Assembly: GCA_034112085.1 (NCBI GenBank)
Contig: JAWUWD010000124.1
Coordinates: 1 to 22,596 of the forward strand
DNA length: 22,596 nucleotides
Source of the DNA: JAWUWD01 sp034112085
GTDB taxonomy: Bacteria > Bacteroidota > Bacteroidia > Cytophagales > Cyclobacteriaceae
Direction: 5' to 3'
Shown: piece by piece, positions 7,564-15,435 of the stretch
Numbering within the stretch: position 1 is the first letter of the stretch
Layout: every line of letters starts with the position of its first letter
Position numbers and translations under genes: made by a program
Notes under the pieces: model-generated
The model's input: only the letters and a program-made list of their open reading frames with translations
Database searches by the model: none
What the model was told of the DNA's origin: nothing

Positions 7564-8370
7564 ATGTCGAAACTTAGGATTCTTTATGTAGCCAATGAAA
7601 TCAATCCATTTTTGCAAACTTCAAAAGTGGCTGATTTTGTAAGGAAGCTCCCTCAAGGGATGCAAGAGCGTGGAATGGAAATAAGAATATTAGTACCAAG
7701 ATTTGGACTAATAAACGAGAGAAAGAACAGACTTCATGAAGTTGTAAGATTGTCAGGAATTAATATTCCAATAGGTGATGAAGAAAAGCCTTTAGTAATT
7801 AAAGTTGCTTCTATTCCAAACGCTAAATTACAGGTGTATTTCATAGATAATGAGGATTACTTTCAAAGAAAATCAGTGTTCTTTGATAAGGAAGATAAAT
7901 TCTATGAAGATAACGATGAGAGAGCAATCTTCTTCTGTAAAGGAGTATTAGAGACTGTGAAAAAATTAGGCTGGGCTCCAGATATAGTCCATTGTAATGA
8001 TTGGATGACTAGTTTTATCCCATTGTACTTGAAAACAACTTACAAGAACGACCCAATTTTCAAAAACTCTAAATCTGTATTTAGTGTTTATGATAATAAA
8101 TTCACGCATACTTTTAATAGCAGTATCAAGGACAAAGTTAAAATGCTTGATGTAGAAGATAATATGTTAAATAATCTGGATTCTGCAGATTATGAAGGAT
8201 TTATCAAGTTAGGTATGGAGTTTTCTGATGCGGTAATAAGAGCTGAAGATAGTAGTGATATCAATAAATTATTCAACGATTCAGCGAAGGAGAAAAAACC
8301 TGAATCTATTGATCAAGAAGAACAATTTTTAGACTCTTACTTCGATTTATATAATGAACTTGTGGGATAA
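7564..8370 (+). CDS. Glycogen/starch synthase-like protein, N-terminal (GT5) domain only
   Basis: A 268-residue protein resembling the N-terminal half of GT5 glycogen synthases: LRILYVANEINPF at the start, then QERGMEIRILVPRFG, VYFIDNEDYFQRK, DERAIFFCKGVLE and DIVHCNDWMTSFIPLYLK. The C-terminal GT-B domain (about 200 residues) is missing, and the ADP-glucose binding K-x-G-G-L motif near residue 20 is replaced by QTSKVADF. Such short forms are common in Bacteroidota, so this is probably a family trait and not a recent truncation. Enzyme activity is doubtful; a regulatory or structural role is possible. Its 3' end overlaps the DUF4270 gene by 17 bases. Confidence 0.75.
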   Translation: MSKLRILYVANEINPFLQTSKVADFVRKLPQGMQERGMEIRILVPRFGLINERKNRLHEVVRLSGINIPIGDEEKPLVIKVASIPNAKLQVYFIDNEDYFQRKSVFFDKEDKFYEDNDERAIFFCKGVLETVKKLGWAPDIVHCNDWMTSFIPLYLKTTYKNDPIFKNSKSVFSVYDNKFTHTFNSSIKDKVKMLDVEDNMLNNLDSADYEGFIKLGMEFSDAVIRAEDSSDINKLFNDSAKEKKPESIDQEEQFLDSYFDLYNELVG

Positions 8371-9682
8371 AACTTTGAAGATGATTCTAGTTGTACTAGG
8401 ATCATCTTTATTTTTCATAGCGTGTAAAGAGGAGTTGAATAATGTTGGAAAAGATCTCTCTGGAGAACAATTCGATTTATTGTATAAAGAATTCACATTA
8501 CCATCAAGGGTTATTATTGATTCAGTAAATACATCTGGAGTTGGCTTATTAGCGGGGACTTATGTGGATCCAGAATTTGGGACGGTGACTTCTGTAGCTT
8601 ATGCAGAATTTGTTGGAACTGTTGGTCGAGATATTTCTAGTGACAAATTCATTTTTGATTCTCTGAAAGTTTCTTTAAGACTAAATTCTTATTGCTATGG
8701 AGAGAATTCCAACATCCCGATAATATTCAGTATACATGAGTTGACAGAAGAAATACCAGATGCCTCTCTAATAACTAATTTCACCGATGTAGGTTATAAC
8801 CTTGAGCCATTGGGGCAAGCCAGTTATACTCTTGATAAAGAAGAGCATGAGGCTTTAACTACAGATGTTCTGTTAACTATAGATTTGACTGATAGTTATT
8901 TTCAAAGAATACAGGATTCTTTGAGAGTGATTCAGAATGACATTTCAAAGCATTCTACTTTGGCTATTTCTCCAGAAACTGGATTTTATGGATTTGCAAT
9001 ATTGGCAAATGGTGATAATGTTGTTGGGATCAACACAACCTCAGCAATGTCAATCATTTATCACACTTTAGAAGATGGGATACACAAAGACACAACTAGC
9101 TATACATATTCTTTTAGCAATACTAGGTATAATAGAATAACATCGGACAGGTCAGGAACAGCAATTGCAGATGCGGTGCCAAATACTCCATTTTTACCAG
9201 AGAACAATATGCGCTATTTTCAAAGTGGGACTGGAGTTTCTACGGAGTTGGATTTTGCTCTATTTCTCGAATTTTTTAAGGATATTCCAAATGTTGTTTT
9301 TAATAGTGTAGGCATCAGCCTTGGAGAAATAAAAGAAACAGAGTCTTTTTCTGCTCCGGACGCCTTGGCAATGGAACAATCAGATGAGAACAGTTTAACA
9401 AGTCCTTTAGAAGTTAGTAGCACAGAATTGCCTTTTGTAATATCAGATAACGTATTGCAGCAGGAATTATTATTGACAATTGAAAGTGAGAATTATGGTG
9501 TATACCTTGGATTGCCAACGTCTTATTTTCAGTTTATTACAAACGAACAAGTTGAAAGATCAACAGTCATACTTAGACCATCTGATAATAATAATTCCGC
9601 GATTAACGGCTACACAGTTGATCGATTTGTTATTCATCAAGACAGTATTAAATTGAAGGTGTATTATACCCTACCTAAATAA
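8354..9682 (+). CDS. DUF4270 family lipoprotein
   Basis: A 442-residue secreted protein. A short basic start and a hydrophobic stretch end in the lipobox FIAC (Cys at about residue 24), followed by KEELNN, so it is predicted to be a lipoprotein. The segment after the lipobox (NNVGKDLSGEQF), the GTYVDPEFGTVTSVAYAEF stretch and the C-terminal DSIKLKVYYTLPK match DUF4270, a family found mainly in Bacteroidota and of unknown function. The GLLAGTYVDPEFG region is a typical family mark. It overlaps the GT5-like gene and lies 12 bases before glmS, so the three are probably one transcript. Confidence 0.8.
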   Translation: MNLWDKTLKMILVVLGSSLFFIACKEELNNVGKDLSGEQFDLLYKEFTLPSRVIIDSVNTSGVGLLAGTYVDPEFGTVTSVAYAEFVGTVGRDISSDKFIFDSLKVSLRLNSYCYGENSNIPIIFSIHELTEEIPDASLITNFTDVGYNLEPLGQASYTLDKEEHEALTTDVLLTIDLTDSYFQRIQDSLRVIQNDISKHSTLAISPETGFYGFAILANGDNVVGINTTSAMSIIYHTLEDGIHKDTTSYTYSFSNTRYNRITSDRSGTAIADAVPNTPFLPENNMRYFQSGTGVSTELDFALFLEFFKDIPNVVFNSVGISLGEIKETESFSAPDALAMEQSDENSLTSPLEVSSTELPFVISDNVLQQELLLTIESENYGVYLGLPTSYFQFITNEQVERSTVILRPSDNNNSAINGYTVDRFVIHQDSIKLKVYYTLPK

Positions 9683-9694
9683 AAATTAAAAACT

Positions 9695-11530
9695 ATGTGT
9701 GGAATTGTAGCTTATCTTGGTGATAAACAAGCACAGGAGATTATTCTCAAAGGGCTTAAAAGATTGGAATATAGAGGTTATGATAGTGCAGGAATTGCAG
9801 TACTTAATGGGGGCCTAAATATTTATAAGAAAAAGGGGAAAGTAGCTGAACTGGAAAATTTCATCAAGGGGAAAAACTTAGAAAGTACTATAGGGATTGG
9901 ACATACTCGGTGGGCTACTCATGGTGAGCCAAACGACATCAACGCTCACCCACATTATTCAGGAAGTAAGAATTTGGCTATGATTCATAATGGCATCATA
10001 GAAAATTACGCTTCATTGAAACAAGATTTACTAAACAAAGGATACACCTTCATTAGTGATACAGATTCTGAAGTTTTTATCCAATTTATAGAAGATGTCC
10101 AACTTAATAATAATTGCACCCTTGCAGAAGCAGTAAGGTTAGCACTTACTAAAGTGATTGGTGCTTATGCAATTGTGATCATGTCTAAGGATAATCCGGA
10201 TACACTTATTGCAGCTAGAAAAGGTAGTCCTTTAGTTATTGGTGTAGGAAAAGGTGAATATTTCATTGCGTCAGACGCTACACCCATTATTGAATATACC
10301 AACGAGGTAATTTATCTTAATGATTATGAGATTGCAGTAATAGATCGTGACGGGTTGGAAATAAAAAATACTGATAATATTCCATCAACGCCTTATGTCC
10401 AAACATTGGACATGGAGCTAGAATCAATTGAAAAAGGTGGATATCAGCATTTTATGCTCAAAGAAATTTACGAACAGCCAAAGTCCATCGCTGATTGTAT
10501 GAGAGGTCGTCTCAATGCGAAAAATGGATCTTTGGTTTTAGGAGGAATTAGTGAATACACCAATAAGTTAGTTAACGCGGAAAGAATTATCATTATTGCT
10601 TGTGGAACATCATGGCACGCGGGTTTAACAGCAGAATATTTCTTTGAAGAGTTTTGCAGAATTCCTGTTGAAGTCGAATATGCTTCAGAGTTTCGTTATA
10701 GAAATCCAATTATTAGAGAAGGTGATGTCGTGATGGCAATTTCTCAATCTGGGGAAACTGCTGATACCATGGCTGCCATTGAACTTGCCAAGTCAAAGGG
10801 AGCGATTATTTTCGGAGTTTGTAATGTAGTAGGTTCTTCTATTTCAAGAATATCTCACGAAGGAGCTTATACTCATGCTGGACCAGAAATTGGTGTAGCC
10901 AGTACTAAAGCCTTTACGGCACAATTGACTGTGCTTAATATGATTGCATTAATTGTTGCTAAACGAAAGGGTACAGTTACTGAATCGAGATATAGAGAGC
11001 TTTTGACAGAGCTGGAGGCAATCCCTGCTAAAGTTGAAAAATCCCTTAAGCTTAATGATCAAATTGAAAAAATTGCGAAACAATACAAAGACGCATCTAA
11101 TTTCCTTTACTTAGGTAGAGGGTATAATTTCCCAGTTGCACTTGAAGGTGCACTCAAGCTGAAGGAGATATCATATATCCATGCAGAAGGGTACCCAGCA
11201 GCTGAAATGAAACATGGTCCAATTGCCTTGATTGATGAGGAGATGCCCGTTGTCTTTATTGCTACACGAGATAGCTCCTATGATAAAGTAGTATCTAATA
11301 TTCAAGAAGTGAAAGCAAGAAAGGGGAAGGTAATAGCTGTGGTCACAGAAGGTGATGCACTTATCCCGAGTATGGCAGAACATGTGATTGAAGTGCCGGC
11401 TACTGATGAAGCATTGATGCCAATGGTGTCAGTAATTCCTTTGCAATTATTGTCATATCACATTGCTGTAATGAGAGGTTGTCATGTCGATCAACCAAGA
11501 AATCTAGCAAAGTCAGTTACAGTTGAATAA
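9695..11530 (+). CDS. glmS: Glutamine-fructose-6-phosphate aminotransferase (isomerizing)
   Basis: A 611-residue enzyme that makes glucosamine 6-phosphate from fructose 6-phosphate and glutamine, the first step to UDP-GlcNAc. The N-terminal glutaminase has the Cys2 nucleophile in MCGIVAYLG and HTRWATHGEP. Two SIS sugar-isomerase domains follow, marked by CGTSWHAG, SQSGETADT and EGYPAAEMKHGP. The C-terminus ends in the invariant DQPRNLAKSVTVE. The 3' coding end is the region TnsD recognises in Tn7, and a Tn7-like end is found 30 bases behind the stop. The gene is intact, as expected for insertion at attTn7. Confidence 0.97.
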   Translation: MCGIVAYLGDKQAQEIILKGLKRLEYRGYDSAGIAVLNGGLNIYKKKGKVAELENFIKGKNLESTIGIGHTRWATHGEPNDINAHPHYSGSKNLAMIHNGIIENYASLKQDLLNKGYTFISDTDSEVFIQFIEDVQLNNNCTLAEAVRLALTKVIGAYAIVIMSKDNPDTLIAARKGSPLVIGVGKGEYFIASDATPIIEYTNEVIYLNDYEIAVIDRDGLEIKNTDNIPSTPYVQTLDMELESIEKGGYQHFMLKEIYEQPKSIADCMRGRLNAKNGSLVLGGISEYTNKLVNAERIIIIACGTSWHAGLTAEYFFEEFCRIPVEVEYASEFRYRNPIIREGDVVMAISQSGETADTMAAIELAKSKGAIIFGVCNVVGSSISRISHEGAYTHAGPEIGVASTKAFTAQLTVLNMIALIVAKRKGTVTESRYRELLTELEAIPAKVEKSLKLNDQIEKIAKQYKDASNFLYLGRGYNFPVALEGALKLKEISYIHAEGYPAAEMKHGPIALIDEEMPVVFIATRDSSYDKVVSNIQEVKARKGKVIAVVTEGDALIPSMAEHVIEVPATDEALMPMVSVIPLQLLSYHIAVMRGCHVDQPRNLAKSVTVE

Positions 11531-11560
11531 TATCGATTGTTAATGACTTGTTATGGGGCT
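11495..11560 (+). other. attTn7-type target site (glmS 3' end) with candidate target duplication
   Basis: The last codons of glmS (PRNLAKSVTVE) are the expected TnsD binding region, by analogy with Tn7. The transposon end begins at 11561, so the 5-bp target duplication would be GGGCT at 11556-11560, 26-30 bases behind the stop codon. This is close to the roughly 25-base distance known for Tn7. The second copy is not proven. Confidence 0.65.
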
Positions 11561-11620
11561 TGTTAATAAAGTTTGGACAGAAATAATAAAGTTTGGACAA
11601 AAATAATAAAGTTTGGACAA
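11561..11620 (+). repeat. Transposon end: three tandem TnsB-type sites with a 20-bp period
   Basis: The end starts TGT and carries the 16-base core TAATAAAGTTTGGACA three times, at 11564-11579, 11584-11599 and 11604-11619, each start exactly 20 bases from the last. The 4-base spacers are GAAA and AAAA. Closely packed sites of about this length are typical of the glmS-proximal (right) end of Tn7. That TnsB binds them is inferred. Confidence 0.78.
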
Positions 11621-11630
11621 CACATATATT

Positions 11631-11658
11631 AAAAGAGGCGCTTAGTGCCTCTTTTTTA
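11631..11658. terminator. Bidirectional hairpin terminator between the transposon end and the Xre gene
   Basis: Stem AGAGGC (11634-11639) and GCCTCT (11647-11652) enclose a 7-base loop. It is followed by TTTTTT on the plus strand and by TTTTAATA on the minus strand, so it can stop both glmS readthrough and the Xre transcript. It overlaps the last codons of the Xre gene. Confidence 0.7.
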
Positions 11659-11872
11659 TTTCATCAATTTTGTCAAAGAATTCACCATAGTTTACCTTCA
11701 GTTCATCTAAAATTCTAAGAAGGCTCATTAAAGATGGACTTCTTTCACCACGTTCAATTTTACCAATATAATCGGGATGCATGTCCGAAGATGCCGCAAG
11801 GGTTTCTTGACTAAATCCTTTTTCCCTTCTGTATTGGCCTATTTCTTCACCAATTATTTTCTTATAATCCAC
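11642..11872 (-). CDS. Xre-family helix-turn-helix regulator
   Basis: A 76-residue one-domain DNA-binding protein. The helix-turn-helix covers about residues 10-62: IGQYRREKGFSQETLAASSD, then YIGKIERGERSPSLMSLLRI, the classical Xre/Cro layout. Start is GTG; no in-frame ATG lies upstream. A near-perfect palindrome sits one base upstream of the start, a likely autoregulatory operator. It lies inside the transposon next to its end and is divergent to the 63-residue gene and the tns operon. Size and form resemble control proteins of restriction-modification systems and regulators of mobile elements. A role in controlling the neighbouring gene or transposition is inference. Confidence 0.8.
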   Translation of the reverse strand: MDYKKIIGEEIGQYRREKGFSQETLAASSDMHPDYIGKIERGERSPSLMSLLRILDELKVNYGEFFDKIDEIKKRH

Positions 11873-11873
11873 T

Positions 11874-11896
11874 ATCGAAAATAGGTCTATTTCGAT
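11874..11896. promoter_or_regulatory. Palindromic operator candidate for the Xre regulator
   Basis: Arms ATCGAAAATAG and CTATTTCGAT flank GT; they are inverted copies apart from one extra A. The site lies directly before the Xre GTG start and about 18 bases upstream of the divergent promoter of the 63-residue gene, suitable for controlling both. Confidence 0.55.
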
Positions 11897-11913
11897 TTTA
11901 GAAACACAGACTA

Positions 11914-11944
11914 TTTGTGCGGATTTATTATACTCGTATATTTG
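11914..11944 (+). promoter_or_regulatory. Perfect Bacteroidota promoter for the 63-residue gene
   Basis: TTTG at 11914-11917, exactly 19 bases, then TATATTTG at 11937-11944. This is an exact match to TTTG-N19-TAnnTTTG. The start codon at 11965 is 20 bases further on. No comparable promoter was found between 12157 and the tnsA start, so this one may also feed the tns operon. Confidence 0.7.
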
Positions 11945-11964
11945 TCTTTATATATTCATAGCAA

Positions 11965-12156
11965 ATGAGGAACCTAAGGAGAGTCATTATTAAATATCGA
12001 GATACTGAAAATAATAGAGGGTTTTTTCATCGATTTGTGTATTTACAAAATGATTTTCAATCGATTACAAAAGCGTTAATAGAATTGGATTCTGGTGACC
12101 TTGAATTAGTTGACTTGCTTTGTGTGAAATTTATGGATCGTCAAAATGATGACTAA
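11965..12156 (+). CDS. Small protein of unknown function (63 residues)
   Basis: I do not recognise a family. The protein is charged, with a basic N-terminus (MRNLRRVIIKYRD) and an acidic second half (ALIELDSGDLELVDLL), and no membrane segment. It is a credible gene because a perfect promoter lies 20 bases upstream of its ATG and the divergent Xre gene shares the control region. The length and the position, next to a regulator near the transposon end, would fit a small cargo protein or a co-regulator. It is followed by the 3' end of a decayed peptidase gene on the other strand. Confidence 0.55.
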   Translation: MRNLRRVIIKYRDTENNRGFFHRFVYLQNDFQSITKALIELDSGDLELVDLLCVKFMDRQNDD

Positions 12157-12189
12157 TAATCAAACCATAGATTGTTCTAATTTTAGCTT

Positions 12190-12430
12190 TCATTTTTTCC
12201 ATTCTGGCATAATGATTTCTTGTTGTTTATAAAATGCTCGTGTATGGTTATGATGGACTAAATGACATAGCTCAAGTATGATTACGTATTCGACACTTCC
12301 TTTTGGTGCTTTGAACAATTTCGGGTTAAGGATCACTTTCCCTTTTGGAGTACAACTTCCCCAGCGAGTTGGCATTTGACGAATACTGGGGACACTAATA
12401 TTATATCTTGTAAACAGAGGAAGTGCCTTT
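12190..12430 (-). pseudogene. YgjP-like (DUF45) zinc metallopeptidase remnant with a lost catalytic histidine
   Basis: The minus-strand frame encodes about 80 residues clearly matching the C-terminal part of YgjP-like peptidases: RWGSCTPKGKVILNPKL, then a helix with the zinc motif, then HHNHTRAFY and MPEW. The normal HELCH motif reads LELCH here (codon CTT where CAT is expected), removing the first zinc ligand and leaving the second. Full-length members are over 200 residues; the N-terminal half is missing, and the frame upstream (to 12549) does not look like protein and runs into the tnsA start. Such peptidases often accompany type I restriction systems, so this may be a relic of former cargo. 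Confidence 0.72.
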
Positions 12431-12527
12431 TCCGGTTTCATCAAAATGCACTGATCCCTTTTCTCTGTACCAAGAATATACAATAAAATAACTCTGTATA
12501 ACGTTAAAAAAAGATAAAAACATATAA

Positions 12528-13346
12528 ATGGGGCCATCATATAAGACAAAGATCAAGCAAAGGCGAGGATTCGGAAATGGGTCGGACTACATTCCTTGGA
12601 TAAAGGTAGGAGAGTTCTCTGGCCAGGGCAATAGTGTTCGATCCTTGGGCCTTAAGTCAGGAAGAGAGCATCACTTTCATTCGAATAAAGAAGCGGAAAT
12701 TTTTTACATATTTGACCTAAACCCGGATATAGAAGAAATTCAGGAACAGTTCCCTTTACTAGATTTCCAATTGGCCCAAGGAATTGCTCAAGAAGCAGGA
12801 ATAAGCTACCCCACAACAAACAATACTGACCCACATATTCTGACAACTGATCAATTTGTTACATATAAAACCGGAAGAAAGGTCGCCTACACCTTTAAGT
12901 ACTTGAAGGATATGGCTAAGTCAAAAAGACAGTTAGAATTGTTCGAAATAGAAAGAAGGTACTGGCAAAAAAAGGCCATTGAATTTTTTATAATTACAGA
13001 TGAACATATTCCTGAGCGAGAAATAAGACTAGCCTACAAAGATTTACATGCCTCTTGCCAAAATAATGATTTTGAATTACTTCAATTTCAGAACGTATAT
13101 ACCTATTTGATGCAAGAAAGTAATGCCTCAAATTTAAAAAGCGTTATCGATTTGACTAAAGAGATGGACCTAGTATTTGATTATCAAGTCGGCTCTAGCC
13201 TCCGAATGATTAAAATTATGATAGCCAAAAGACTTATTACTACTAAGCTTGAAACACCTATTACCAGTACCAAAAAACTATTGAGTCAACTAAACTTCAA
13301 CTTTGAACATGCAGCAGCTATTAGTCAGTCAGATTTGGCAGCATAA
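12528..13346 (+). CDS. tnsA: TnsA-like transposase endonuclease subunit
   Basis: A 272-residue protein of the restriction-endonuclease fold that, in Tn7, cuts the 5' ends of the element and works with TnsB to give cut-and-paste transposition. IEEIQEQFPLLDF (68-80) and LELFEIERRYWQKKAIEFFIITD (136-158) match the TnsA core. By alignment from memory with Tn7 TnsA, the acidic residues are Glu57 and Asp108 and the lysine is Lys124, but the Tn7 Gln130 position is Thr122 (AYTFKY). The C-terminal domain (about 170-272) is the helical part that contacts TnsC in Tn7. The end overlaps tnsB by 44 bases. Start ATG at 12528 is the first in frame. Confidence 0.9.
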   Translation: MGPSYKTKIKQRRGFGNGSDYIPWIKVGEFSGQGNSVRSLGLKSGREHHFHSNKEAEIFYIFDLNPDIEEIQEQFPLLDFQLAQGIAQEAGISYPTTNNTDPHILTTDQFVTYKTGRKVAYTFKYLKDMAKSKRQLELFEIERRYWQKKAIEFFIITDEHIPEREIRLAYKDLHASCQNNDFELLQFQNVYTYLMQESNASNLKSVIDLTKEMDLVFDYQVGSSLRMIKIMIAKRLITTKLETPITSTKKLLSQLNFNFEHAAAISQSDLAA

Positions 13347-15435
13347 TAATACTAGATATAGAATTTTATATATATCTAAGGATTTAGATCAGGTCTTTTG
13401 GATCAAAATTGAAGATTCAAAAGCGCTACCAGAATGTATCAGTTTGGAAGAATTAGATTTGCGTAGGGCTGATGGAACAGCAACTCCTATTGAAGATGAG
13501 GTAACCTTTAAAGATCCTGCGGATTATAAAGAAAAGAGTATCCAAAAATGGGAGACATACTGTAAAATAATAAACCTCATTGAACATGAGGAGCCTCTTA
13601 TATTTACCAATAAGTATTTTAACCATAAATGTGTTGAGATTTCAAATCAACTAGCTGAATTTTCGAGGCAATCAGTTAGGAGAATAATTCTAAAGTACTT
13701 TCGAAATGGTAAGACTAAACTCAGCCTATTACCCGATTTAAATAATTCTGGGGCGAAAGGTGTAAAAGTAGAAAATCCTGCAACTAAACTAGGACGGAAA
13801 AATAAGTATACCAAAAACAATTTCTTGATAAATGCGAGGAATCGACCTGTACTGGAAAAAGGATATAAAAAGTTTTATTTGGAGATAGAGCAAGCTTCTC
13901 TTCAAACAGCACATGAGAATTTTTTAGCTGTTAAGTATCCAGAAACTGCTGATGGTATATTTGAAAATGCCCCATCATTAATGCAGTTTAGGAAAGTAGG
14001 GGAGGATAAGTTCGGGCCGGAAGAGCGTTTAAAAGGTAAAAGAAGTATCAAAATTTACAACAAAGACCTGAGAATTACTTCAGAGTCTTCTAAGATAAAT
14101 GTTATTGGACCTGGTTATTTATGGCAAATAGATTCGACCAAAGCCGATATTGAGCTAGTAAGCCATATTGATAGAGATATACCAATAGGTTCTCCTACAT
14201 TATATTTTGTCACTGATGTGTTCAGCCATGCTTTAGTTGGAGTTTTGGTGACTTTGGAAGAACCCTCCTTTTTTACAGCCTCTCAAGCTGTTTACAACGC
14301 CATACAGGATAAGGAAATCGTAATTGAGGAAGCAAATTTAGGAAATGTGTCGGGGTTTAATTTTAATAAATCTGATTGGAATATATGTGGACTACCGCAA
14401 GCAATTGTAGCCGATAGAGCTGAGTTTTTGAAGCATAAATCAAATAATATAATTAGGGATTTAGGAATTAGTATAGAAAATCCCCCAGCCTACCGTGCAG
14501 ATTTAAAAGGGATAGTCGAGAACCACTTTAATGTTCTACATGCAAAATTAAGGGGTGCAGACAGTAAATTTGGAATGAAATCCACTAATCATAAACAAAG
14601 AGGCGTAAGAGATGCTAGACTGGATGCTTGTCTAACATTGAATGAATATTACGCTATTATCATTCAAAGTGTTCTTGATTATAATAATTCAAAACCATTG
14701 GTTAACTATCCTAGGGATATGGATATGGTTCGTGATAAAGTGAGAGCAATACCTCAACAATTGCTCGAATGGGGCATTGAAAATAGATCTGGCTTGTTGA
14801 GAAGTTTTAAGCTAAAGGACTTAAGAATGAAGTTTCTTCCTATTGAGAGGGGTGCATTAACTAAAGATGGTTTAAAGTTTAAAAAGGCTTGGTATAATTT
14901 ACCTAAAGGCCATGAGCTTGAAAATACAATGATCCTCACTCAGGACAAGAGGATTTATTTTGATGTATATTTTAATCCTTTGGATTTAAATGAAATCTAC
15001 ATCAAACATGAAAAGAGAATCATATCAGCACAATTAAGTGAGTCAAGAAACCCATTGCATGCCGAATTAAATATTTGGGAACTTCAAGCGCATCAAGAGG
15101 AAGAAAAGTTTGCAGAACATAATCAAAAAGATGTAAATCGCGCTGCTAATATCAATACGGTCAAATTAACGAAGCAAATTATTGAGAACGCTAAAAAACA
15201 ACAGTCAGGGAAAAAGAAAGCAAAGAACTTAAAAGCAAAAAGTATTCGCGAGAACAGAAAAGTAGAGAAGGAGGTACTGAATCTGAAAACATCAGTTCAG
15301 CTTGAGAACCCAATTGATTCGAATGCAACAGGCAAGAAATTGGGGAAAGTTGTTTCATTAAGTAATGGAAACAATGACAAACCAAAAAGCAACAATAAAA
15401 CCGATTTTTTCAGAAGATTAATGGAAGATGAGTAG
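13303..15435 (+). CDS. tnsB: TnsB-like DDE transposase
   Basis: A 710-residue transposase of the retroviral integrase superfamily that binds the element ends, cuts the 3' strands and joins them to the target. The DDE triad is Asp277 (YLWQIDSTKAD), Asp371 (IVADRAEF) and Glu406 (KGIVENHF); spacing and positions are very close to those of Tn7 TnsB (273, 361, 396). An N-terminal helical DNA-binding region (about 75-180) and a C-terminal beta-barrel and basic tail, the part that contacts TnsC in Tn7, are present. The start lies inside tnsA, in a different frame, and the stop overlaps tnsC by 8 bases, so translation is coupled. It looks intact. Confidence 0.95.
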   Translation: MNMQQLLVSQIWQHNNTRYRILYISKDLDQVFWIKIEDSKALPECISLEELDLRRADGTATPIEDEVTFKDPADYKEKSIQKWETYCKIINLIEHEEPLIFTNKYFNHKCVEISNQLAEFSRQSVRRIILKYFRNGKTKLSLLPDLNNSGAKGVKVENPATKLGRKNKYTKNNFLINARNRPVLEKGYKKFYLEIEQASLQTAHENFLAVKYPETADGIFENAPSLMQFRKVGEDKFGPEERLKGKRSIKIYNKDLRITSESSKINVIGPGYLWQIDSTKADIELVSHIDRDIPIGSPTLYFVTDVFSHALVGVLVTLEEPSFFTASQAVYNAIQDKEIVIEEANLGNVSGFNFNKSDWNICGLPQAIVADRAEFLKHKSNNIIRDLGISIENPPAYRADLKGIVENHFNVLHAKLRGADSKFGMKSTNHKQRGVRDARLDACLTLNEYYAIIIQSVLDYNNSKPLVNYPRDMDMVRDKVRAIPQQLLEWGIENRSGLLRSFKLKDLRMKFLPIERGALTKDGLKFKKAWYNLPKGHELENTMILTQDKRIYFDVYFNPLDLNEIYIKHEKRIISAQLSESRNPLHAELNIWELQAHQEEEKFAEHNQKDVNRAANINTVKLTKQIIENAKKQQSGKKKAKNLKAKSIRENRKVEKEVLNLKTSVQLENPIDSNATGKKLGKVVSLSNGNNDKPKSNNKTDFFRRLMEDE

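Noticed and set aside
11538..11560. Alternative transposon termini at other TGT triplets (11538 and 11549)
   Set aside because: Neither is joined in register to the 20-bp repeat array, and they would place the target duplication 3-18 bases behind glmS, further from the known Tn7 distance.
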